The notes under the pieces were generated by a model, which was not told the DNA's origin, did not search any database, and saw nothing but the letters and a program-made list of their open reading frames with translations. 8,448 bases of DNA from an uncultured Beijerinckiaceae bacterium (GTDB lineage Bacteria > Pseudomonadota > Alphaproteobacteria > Rhizobiales > Beijerinckiaceae). The translations under genes were made by a program, and so were the position numbers. Positions 1 through 8,448 of the stretch are shown one piece after another (positions within the stretch are counted from its first letter, which is position 1; each line of letters begins with the position of its first letter). The DNA lies in assembly GCA_937873345.1 (NCBI GenBank), contig CALMRL010000549.1:5104-13551 (forward strand), written 5' to 3'.

Positions 1-1953
1 CCTCGGGGCCGGCCGCGTCGTCATCGAAGCGGTGACGCCGGAACTCGACGGCGGCCGGCACCCCATCAAGGCCGTCACCGGCGAGACGGTGGTGGTGGAA
101 GCCGATATCTTCACCGACGGCCACGAGAAGATCGCCTGCGCCGTGAAGTGGCGCCCGGAAGACCAGTCGGAATGGACGGCGGTGCCGATGGTGTTTCGCG
201 GCAACGACCGCTGGGCGGCGAGCTTCATGCCGATGCAGAACATCCACCACTTCTACACCGTCGAGGCGTGGCGCGATCCCTTCGCGTCGCTGCTCGACGG
301 CATCATCAAGAAGCGCGCCGCCGGGCAGACGCTCTCTGTCGAGAGCGAGGAGGCCGTCGATCTCGTCGGGGAGGCCGAGGGACGCGGCGAGGACCGGGAA
401 GCGCTCAAGGCGCTGGTCGCCCGTCTGCATGAGGCCGAGCCCGCCTCCGAAGAGCAGCTCGATGCGATCTGCGAGCCGGCGACGAAGGCGCTGATGGATC
501 GTTGCGGCCCGCGCCACCAGGTCTCGTGCTACGATGAACTGCTGCTGGTGGTGGACCGCAAGGCGGCGGTGTTCTCCGCCTGGTACGAGCTGTTCCCGCG
601 CTCCTGCACCGACAGCGCCGACCGCCACGGCACCTTCAGGGACGTGATCGCGCACCTGCCCTACGTGCAGGACCTGGGCTTCGACGTGCTGTACTTTCCG
701 CCGATCCACCCGATCGGCCGGAAGAACCGCAAGGGCAAGAACAACACGCTGACGCCCACCGACACCGACGTCGGCAGCGTCTACGCGATCGGCTCGGCCG
801 AGGGTGGCCACGACGCAATTCACCCGCAGCTCGGCACCCTTGAGGATTTCCGCGCCCTGGTCGCGGCGGCGAAGGAGCACGGCCTGGAGATCGCGCTCGA
901 CTTCGCGATCCAATGCTCGCCCGATCACCCCTGGATCACCGAGCACCCGGAATGGTTCGTGTGGCGCTCCGACGGCACGATCCAGTACGCCGAGAACCCG
1001 CCGAAGAAGTACGAGGACATCGTCAACGTCGACTTCTACGGCGCCGAGGCGATGCCGGCGCTGTGGAAGGAGCTGCGCGACGTCATCCTGTACTGGGTGC
1101 GTGAAGGCGTGCGCATCCTGCGCGTCGACAACCCCCACACTAAGCCGCTGCCGTTCTGGCGCTGGCTGATCGCCGAGGTGAACCGGCAGTATCCCGACGT
1201 GCTCTTCCTCGCCGAGGCCTTCACGCGGCCGGCGATGATGCGCGAACTCGCCAAGATCGGCTACCAGCAATCCTACACCTACTTCACCTGGCGCAATGAG
1301 AAGTGGGAGATCGAGCAGTACATCGCCGAGCTGGCCGGACCGATGGGCGACTATTACCGCCCGAACTTCTTCGTCAACACGCCGGACATTAATCCCGTCT
1401 ACCTGCAGACCGGCGGGCGCGCCGGCCATCTCGTGCGGGCAACGCTGGCCGCGACGCTGTCGGGCGCCTGGGGCGTGTACTCCGGCTTCGAGCTGTGCGA
1501 GGCGCGCGCCTTGCCGGGGCGCGAGGAGTACGTCGACTCCGAGAAGTACGAGGTGAAGGTCTGGGACTACGACCGTCCCGGCAACATCAAGGACTACGTC
1601 CGCCGCCTCAACGCCATCCGCCGCGAGAACGAGGCGCTGCACGACTTCCGCAACGCCGTGTCGCTGCGCACCACCAGCGACCAGATCATCGCCTACGCCA
1701 AGTTCTCGCGCGACCGGACGAACTGCATCCTCGTGATGGTCAACCTCGACCCGCGGAATCGGCAGGGATGTTCGTATGAAATTCCGCTATGGGAGTGGGG
1801 CTTGCCCGATTCGGGGTCGCTCGACGTCGAGGACCTCCTCGGCGGCTATCGCTTCACCCTCCACGGGAAGACCCATCAGATCGCGCTCGATCCGTTCGAG
1901 CGCTCCGCCGTGATCTGGCGCCTAGCGCCGCCGGCGGATTGGAAAGGCGGCCG

Positions 1954-1957
<4 letters not shown>
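1..1957 (+). CDS. glgE: Alpha-1,4-glucan:maltose-1-phosphate maltosyltransferase (GlgE), 5' end beyond the window
   Basis: GH13 enzyme that extends alpha-1,4-glucan with maltosyl units from maltose-1-phosphate, releasing phosphate in the cytoplasm. The frame is open from base 2. The ten codons before the first in-window start (GTG at 32) read LGAGRVVIEA, which resembles the usual GlgE N-terminus, and no good Shine-Dalgarno precedes the GTG, so the true start is upstream. Counting from that GTG as residue 1 (641 residues), an N-terminal domain covers about 1-180, the catalytic barrel about 185-530 and a C-terminal beta domain about 540-640. YFPPIHPIG (221-229) and the NPPKKY segment (322-327) are GlgE hallmarks. 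The triad is D366 (nucleophile, RVD), E395 (acid/base, LAEAF) and D452 (TPD); its spacing of 29 and 86 residues matches what I recall for the Streptomyces enzyme. The stop overlaps the treS start (ATGA), indicating coupled translation. Codons 576-586 are unusually A/T-rich at third positions. Confidence 0.95.
1941..1956 (+). promoter_or_regulatory. Ribosome binding site and ATGA overlap that set the treS start
   Basis: GGAAAGG at 1941-1947 lies 6 nt before ATG 1954, inside the last codons of glgE, and the glgE TGA (1955-1957) overlaps that ATG. The frame is open back to 1789, but the family N-terminus (residues MIDRTDTQWYRDAVIYQ, a typical TreS start) begins exactly at 1954, so this start is preferred over any upstream one. 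Confidence 0.8.
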
Positions 1958-5219
<3,262 letters not shown>

Positions 5220-5223
<4 letters not shown>

Positions 5224-7469
5224 CCGTCAACGAAGCGCCGCAGGGCGCGGCGAGCGCGAGCGAGGCGGTCGACCGCGGCGCGATCGAGGCGATCGTGGCG
5301 GCTGCGCACGGCAATCCTTTCGCCGTGCTCGGGCCGCATCCCGTCGCGCCCGGCATCTGGGACGTGCGCCTGTTCGTGCCCTGGGGCGACGCGATCGAAC
5401 TCGTCGGCTACCACGACGACGCGGCGATCGCGCGAGCCGAGGCGGTGCACCCGTCTGGCTTCCACATCGCCCGCATCGCGGCGAAGGAGCGTCCCGGCTA
5501 CCGCATTAGGGTGATGAAGGACGGCTTCGGCCACGTCTTCCACGACCCCTACGCGCTGGGGTCGGCGCTGGCCGACTACGACATCGCCGCGATCACCCAC
5601 TCCAACGTCACCGTCTATTACTACATCCTCGGCGCCCACCCGAGCACCCACGGCGGCCTGACGGGCCTTCGCATCTTGGTCTGGGCGCCAAGCGCCCGCA
5701 ACGTCAGCGTGATCGGCGATTTCAACGATTGGGACGGCCGCCGCCACCCGATGCGCTCACACCCCTCCGTCGGCGTGTGGGAGCTGTTCGTGCCGGGGCT
5801 CGAAGCGGGAGTGCACTACAAGTTCGAGATCAAGGGCATCCACGGCGAGTCGGTGCCGCAGAAGGCTGATCCCGTCGCCTTCCACGCCGAGCACGCGCCG
5901 GCGACCGCCTCGATCGCCCACGGCTTGCCGCGCTACGAGTGGAACGACGCCCGTTGGCTCAAGAACCGCGCCGAGGGCGACGACCGCAACAAGCCGATCT
6001 CGATCTACGAATGCCATCTCGGCTCGTGGCGACGCAAGCCGGAGGAGGGTGACCGGCGCCTGAGCTACCGCGAGCTGGCGGACACGCTCGTCCCCTACGT
6101 CCGCGAGATGGGCTATACCCACATCGAGATGCTGCCGATCACCGAGTTCCCCTTCGACGGCTCGTGGGGGTACCAGCCGGTGTCGCTGTTCGCCCCGACC
6201 TGCCGCTTCGGCAGGCCGGAGGATTTTTGCTACTTCGTCGACAAGGTGCACGAGGCGGGACTCGGCCTCATCCTCGACTGGGTGCCGGCGCACTTCCCCA
6301 ACGACGCGCACGGGCTGGCGAACTTCGACGGCACGCACCTCTACGAGCACGCCGACCCGCGCCAGGGCTTCCACCAGGACTGGGGCACCTACATCTACAA
6401 CTACGGCCGACAGGAGGTGCAGGCGTTCCTCATCGCCAACGCCCGTTTCTGGCTCGACCAGTACCACCTCGACGGCCTGCGCGTGGATGCGGTGGCATCG
6501 ATGCTCTACCTCGACTACTCCCGCAAGGCGGACGAGTGGGTGCCGAACCAGTACGGCGGCAACGAGAACCTTGAGGCCATCGCCTTCCTGCGCAAGATGA
6601 ACGAGGTCAGCTACCGCGCCGCGCCGGGCGTGATGACGATCGCCGAGGAGTCCACATCCTGGTCGGGCGTCTCCAAGCCGACCTACGACGGGGGCCTGGG
6701 GTTCGGCTTCAAGTGGAACATGGGCTGGATGCACGACACGCTGCACTACATCGGGCAGGACCCGGTGTACCGCTCGCACAACCATGACGGCCTGACCTTC
6801 GGCTTGGTCTACGCCTTCTCCGAGAACTTCATCCTGCCGATCAGCCACGACGAGGTGGTGCACGGCAAGGGTTCGCTGATCGCCCGCATGCCCGGCGACG
6901 ACTGGCAGCGCTTCGCCAACCTGCGCGCCTATCTCGGCTTCATGTTCGCCCACCCCGGCAAGAAGCTGCTGTTCATGGGCTGTGAGTTCGCCCAGGAGCG
7001 CGAGTGGAACCACGACCGCTCGCTCGACTGGCACCTGCTCGACGATCCCAAGCACAAGGGCATCCAGAGCCTCGTGCGCGACCTGAACTGGGCCTACCGT
7101 GACAATCCCGCCCTTCACGAGCGCGACTGCGAGAGCACGGGCTTCCGCTGGCTGATCGGCGACGATCGCGCCAACAGCGTGTTCGCCTTCGCCCGCTTCA
7201 GCCTCGGGGACGGCGTGGCGGTGGCCGTGTGCAACTTCACGCCGATGCCGCGCACCTCCTATCGCGTCGGCGTGCCGCGGCCCGGCTTCTACCGCGAGGC
7301 GGTGAACACGGATGCCTCGGGCTACGGCGGCTCCAATGTCGGCAACTATGGTGGCGCGCACAGCGAGGACGTGCCGGCGCACGGCGAAGCGCAGTCGATC
7401 GTGCTCACCCTGCCGCCGCTCGCCACGCTGATCCTGATCATTGGCGCGACGGGCGGAGAGGGCGATTGA
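5220..7469 (+). CDS. glgB: 1,4-alpha-glucan branching enzyme (GlgB)
   Basis: Cuts an alpha-1,4-glucan chain and rejoins it through an alpha-1,6 bond, giving a branched glucan with new ends for GlgE. The protein is 749 residues, close to the full-length bacterial enzyme (E. coli 728). In order: an N1 domain (about 20-130, with NPFAVLGPH at 32-40), a CBM48 carbohydrate-binding module (about 135-235, with VIGDFNDWDG at 164-173), the GH13_9 barrel (about 255-620) and a C-terminal beta domain (about 640-740). ILDWVPAHFP (351-360) is a classic branching-enzyme motif. The triad is D423 (GLRVDAV), E476 (TIAEEST) and D544 (SHDEVVHGKGS); its spacing of 53 and 121 residues equals that of E. coli D405/E458/D526. 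It is the last gene of the glgE-treS-glgB set. Its stop codon lies within the -35 element of the rpsT promoter, and no intrinsic terminator with a T-tract follows. Confidence 0.97.
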
Positions 7470-7494
7470 CGCTCGCGGGGGCTTTTGCCATAAG
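7466..7494 (+). promoter_or_regulatory. Predicted sigma70-type promoter of rpsT
   Basis: TTGACG (7466-7471, 5 of 6 to consensus), a 17-nt spacer and CATAAG (7489-7494, 4 of 6). The spacing is ideal, and this is the only convincing pair between glgB and rpsT. The -35 box contains the glgB stop codon TGA (7467-7469). Transcription would start near 7501, leaving a leader of about 115 nt before the S20 start codon. Not experimentally supported. Confidence 0.65.
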
Positions 7495-7505
7495 CGCCGG
7501 AATGA

Positions 7506-7525
7506 GCGGCCGTCTCTACGGCCGC
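7506..7525 (+). other. Perfect 8-bp hairpin at the 5' end of the rpsT leader
   Basis: GCGGCCGT (7506-7513) and ACGGCCGC (7518-7525) are exact reverse complements around the loop CTCT. The hairpin would lie within the first nucleotides of an rpsT transcript starting near 7501. No T-tract follows, so it is not a standard intrinsic terminator. Possible roles are 5'-end stabilisation of rpsT mRNA, S20 feedback, or 3'-end protection of glg mRNA reading through. Confidence 0.5.
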
Positions 7526-7540
7526 GCGGCGCGTTTGCTC

Positions 7541-7566
7541 GGCTCCTGCCTCGTTTTGGCTCCTGC
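7541..7566 (+). repeat. Duplicated 9-mer GGCTCCTGC in the rpsT leader
   Basis: GGCTCCTGC occurs at 7541-7549 and again at 7558-7566, identical and 17 bp apart start to start. The core GCTCCTGC recurs at 8365-8372, upstream of the next gene. The rest of the leader (7567-7615) has no long structure. Weak Shine-Dalgarno candidates before the S20 ATG are GAGG (7599-7602, 13 nt away) and GGGA (7607-7610, 5 nt away). Confidence 0.55.
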
Positions 7567-7615
7567 TGCGCTGCGCACTTTCGTTCGCATCCAGCGCTGA
7601 GGTTTCGGGACCGCA

Positions 7616-7882
7616 ATGGCGAATACATCGTCGGCCAAGAAGGCCGTCCGCAAGATCGAGCGGCGCACCGCCATCAATCGCTCGCGCCGCAGCCAGATGC
7701 GCACCTTCCTGCGCAAGGTCGAGGAGGCGATCGCCTCTGGTAGTCGGTCCGCCGCCACGGCCGCGCTCGACGTCGCCGCGCCGCTGCTGATGCGCGCCGC
7801 GCAGAAGGGCATCGTCCACAAGAACACCGCCTCGCGGAAGGTGTCGCGCCTGACGAAGCGGGTACGCGCCCTCGAAGGCTGA
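7616..7882 (+). CDS. rpsT: 30S ribosomal protein S20
   Basis: Primary 16S rRNA-binding protein of the small subunit, contacting the 5' domain and the 3' minor domain (helix 44). It has 88 residues, the normal size, and is strongly basic and predicted helical. Family features visible are the N-terminal [13 protein letters not shown] stretch, the [18 protein letters not shown] segment (about 23-40) and the conserved C-terminal [21 protein letters not shown] region (about 62-82). The ATG at 7616 is supported by the family N-terminus; the Shine-Dalgarno is weak, as is common for this gene. It has its own promoter and a terminator 26 nt after the stop, so it appears monocistronic, with possible read-through from glgB. 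S20 is autoregulated in E. coli; whether that holds here is unknown. Confidence 0.97.
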   Translation: MANTSSAKKAVRKIERRTAINRSRRSQMRTFLRKVEEAIASGSRSAATAALDVAAPLLMRAAQKGIVHKNTASRKVSRLTKRVRALEG

Positions 7883-7907
7883 AAGGCCTCAAGGGTCATC
7901 GGATGCG

Positions 7908-7934
7908 AAGGCCCGGCTCACGCCGGGCCTTTTT
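7908..7934 (+). terminator. Intrinsic terminator after rpsT
   Basis: A 10-bp perfect stem, AAGGCCCGGC (7908-7917) with GCCGGGCCTT (7922-7931), around the loop TCAC, ends in the run TTTTT (7930-7934). It lies 26 nt after the rpsT stop and is the only textbook rho-independent terminator in the window. Confidence 0.92.
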
Positions 7935-8045
7935 CGTTCAACTCCGCGGGCTGCCGAAGACTTGTGGCGACAGCAGCACGGCGGATCACGGTTGAAACAA
8001 AGAAAATGAAGTGTGAACAGCGACTTACACGGTAAGCGCAGTTTC

Positions 8046-8053
8046 TTAACCAT
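8046..8053 (+). promoter_or_regulatory. CtrA-like half-site TTAACCAT
   Basis: TTAACCAT at 8046-8053 is identical to the CtrA half-site described in Caulobacter. It lies in an A/T-rich patch of the rpsT downstream gap and is followed directly by ATGCCCGGC (8052-8060, sharing the AT). An 8-mer can occur by chance, so this is a candidate only. Confidence 0.35.
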
Positions 8054-8266
8054 GCCCGGCGATCCCGGGGTCGATGCCGCCGGGATTCCCCCGATTCACA
8101 CAAGGGCGGGATGACGCCGACCCGGGCCGTTGGCGGTCTTCGCGGAATCAGAGACTTAGCCGATGCGGCGATGCATCCTGCCCGGTCGGGGAGCGCCGGA
8201 AACGCCCGCGCGGCCCTTCGCGCCGACGCGGACGCTTGCCCCTGCAAGGCGAGGTGTTACCCTTTT

Positions 8267-8274
8267 TTAACGAT
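8267..8274 (+). promoter_or_regulatory. Second CtrA-like half-site TTAACGAT
   Basis: TTAACGAT (8267-8274) differs from the CtrA half-site TTAACCAT at one base and lies immediately before the candidate -35 element. TTAC at 8257-8260 lies upstream, but the spacing to the TTAA is 6 rather than 7 and the first half is imperfect, so this is not a full palindromic CtrA site. Confidence 0.3.
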
Positions 8275-8303
8275 TTGCCGGATGCCCGGCAGCATCCTCT
8301 AAC
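8275..8303 (+). promoter_or_regulatory. Candidate promoter for the downstream gene (presumed dnaA)
   Basis: TTGCCG (8275-8280, 4 of 6), a 17-nt spacer and TCTAAC (8298-8303, 4 of 6). The start would be near 8310, giving a leader of at least 139 nt. The spacer contains GGATGC (8280-8285) and GCATCC (8292-8297), a perfect 6-bp dyad placed like an operator. It also contains TGCCGG (8276-8281) facing CCGGCA (8286-8291). This is the best pair in the gap but only moderate in quality. Confidence 0.35.
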
Positions 8304-8307
8304 CTGT

Positions 8308-8372
8308 TCCTCCAGCTGCGCTTTCGCGAGTGCGGCAGGAGCTGGCGGAGTGTGCTCGGGGCTTGCTCCTGC
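8308..8372 (+). repeat. Two overlapping, mutually exclusive inverted repeats
   Basis: Repeat A pairs 8308-8317 (core CCTCCAGCT from 8309) with 8340-8349 (core AGCTGGCGG), with one mismatch in 10 bp. Inside it, GCGCT (8318-8322) can pair with AGTGC using one wobble. Repeat B pairs GCAGGAGC (8335-8342) perfectly with GCTCCTGC (8365-8372). A and B share 8340-8342, so an RNA could not form both. They lie just after the candidate transcription start. Confidence 0.45.
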
Positions 8373-8448
8373 GGATCGGAATCGGCTTGCGCGAGCTCGG
8401 GGGAGTTCGTCGGCGAGCCTCGTGAGCGGCAACGGACGGTGGGAGGGG

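Larger units (their letters stand above)
8084..8383. promoter_or_regulatory. Cluster of four GANTC (CcrM-type) methylation sites
   Basis: GATTC at 8084-8088, GATTC at 8093-8097, GAATC at 8145-8149 and GAATC at 8379-8383. By eye I find nine GANTC sites in the preceding 7.9 kb and four in this 0.5-kb gap, three of them within 66 bp. In alphaproteobacteria the methylation state of GANTC couples transcription of cell-cycle genes, including dnaA in Caulobacter, to replication. Confidence 0.5.
7935..8448 (+). other. Non-coding regulatory region, probably upstream of dnaA (gene outside the window)
   Basis: These 514 bases hold no reading frame with family character or a plausible Shine-Dalgarno. 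The region has locally A/T-rich patches unlike the rest of the window (7992-8010, 8041-8050, 8262-8276) and dense short motifs, described separately. In Hyphomicrobiales the gene after rpsT is commonly dnaA, so promoter and leader sequences of dnaA are the likeliest content. This rests on gene order alone because the window ends first. Three degenerate DnaA-box-like 9-mers (7963-7971 and 8012-8020 on the minus strand, 8092-8100 on the plus strand; each 6 of 9 to TTATCCACA) are too weak to call an origin. Confidence 0.6.

Noticed and set aside
32..34. GTG 32 as the true start of glgE
   Set aside because: The frame is open to base 2 and the upstream codons look like the family N-terminus, with no good ribosome site before 32.
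1789..1953. N-terminal extension of TreS from the upstream start at 1789
   Set aside because: This stretch is an Arg/Pro-rich shadow of the glgE 3' end. The TreS family start coincides with ATG 1954, which has a Shine-Dalgarno.
7506..7525. Hairpin as the terminator of the glg operon
   Set aside because: There is no T-tract after the stem (it is followed by GCGGCGCG), so it does not meet the intrinsic terminator pattern.
7441..7743. Reading frame over the rpsT leader and 5' part of rpsT
   Set aside because: It is out of frame with rpsT, Arg-rich and without family character, and it overlaps a secure ribosomal protein gene.
7992..8020. Promoter with -35 TTGAAA at 7992-7997
   Set aside because: The -35 is good (5 of 6), but nothing like a -10 element occurs 16-18 nt downstream.
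7918..8432. Small open frames in the right-hand gap (8111-8302 plus; 7918-8247 and 8148-8432 minus)
   Set aside because: They lack Shine-Dalgarno sequences and protein character, and they overlap the terminator or dense regulatory motifs. They are best explained as chance open frames in GC-rich DNA.
7935..8448. Chromosomal replication origin
   Set aside because: No DnaA box reaches 7 of 9 matches, and in several alphaproteobacteria the origin lies elsewhere (near hemE). Skew data for the whole chromosome would be needed.

Overview
The window is G+C-rich (about two thirds by eye) with strong G/C third-position bias. Its gene order, rpsT just upstream of a long regulatory gap that runs off the right edge, is typical of Alphaproteobacteria of the order Hyphomicrobiales, where rpsT commonly precedes dnaA. 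A Methylobacterium-like organism is the best guess. That is inferred from gene order and protein character, not from a database match, and dnaA itself is not in the window.

Bases 1-7469 hold three co-directional, translationally coupled genes that together encode the GlgE pathway. glgE is cut at its 5' end by the window edge. It is followed by a treS gene fused to a maltokinase, and then by glgB. Both junctions are ATGA overlaps (1954-1957 and 5220-5223). Read as a pathway: the TreS domain isomerises trehalose to maltose, the fused maltokinase domain makes maltose-1-phosphate from maltose and ATP, GlgE transfers the maltosyl unit to a growing alpha-1,4-glucan, and GlgB adds alpha-1,6 branches. 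Four activities in three genes are thus enough to convert trehalose to a branched, glycogen-like glucan. All three GH13 catalytic triads and the kinase catalytic and metal-binding motifs are present, so each enzyme looks intact.

Bases 7466-7934 form the rpsT unit. A good sigma70-type promoter has its -35 element on the glgB stop codon. It is followed by a leader of about 115 nt with a perfect hairpin and a duplicated 9-mer, then the S20 gene (7616-7882), then a strong intrinsic terminator (7908-7934). No convincing terminator separates glgB from rpsT.

Bases 7935-8448 contain no supportable gene and look like a regulatory region, presumably for dnaA. They hold four GANTC sites (the CcrM methylation target), two CtrA-like TTAACSAT half-sites each followed by the same 9-mer, a candidate promoter with a dyad in its spacer, and two mutually exclusive inverted repeats in what would be the leader RNA. 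Only degenerate DnaA-box-like sequences are visible, so an origin call is not supported. I found no mobile element, CRISPR array, tRNA or rRNA. The enzymes are known families; the less explained material is in the two non-coding stretches flanking rpsT.
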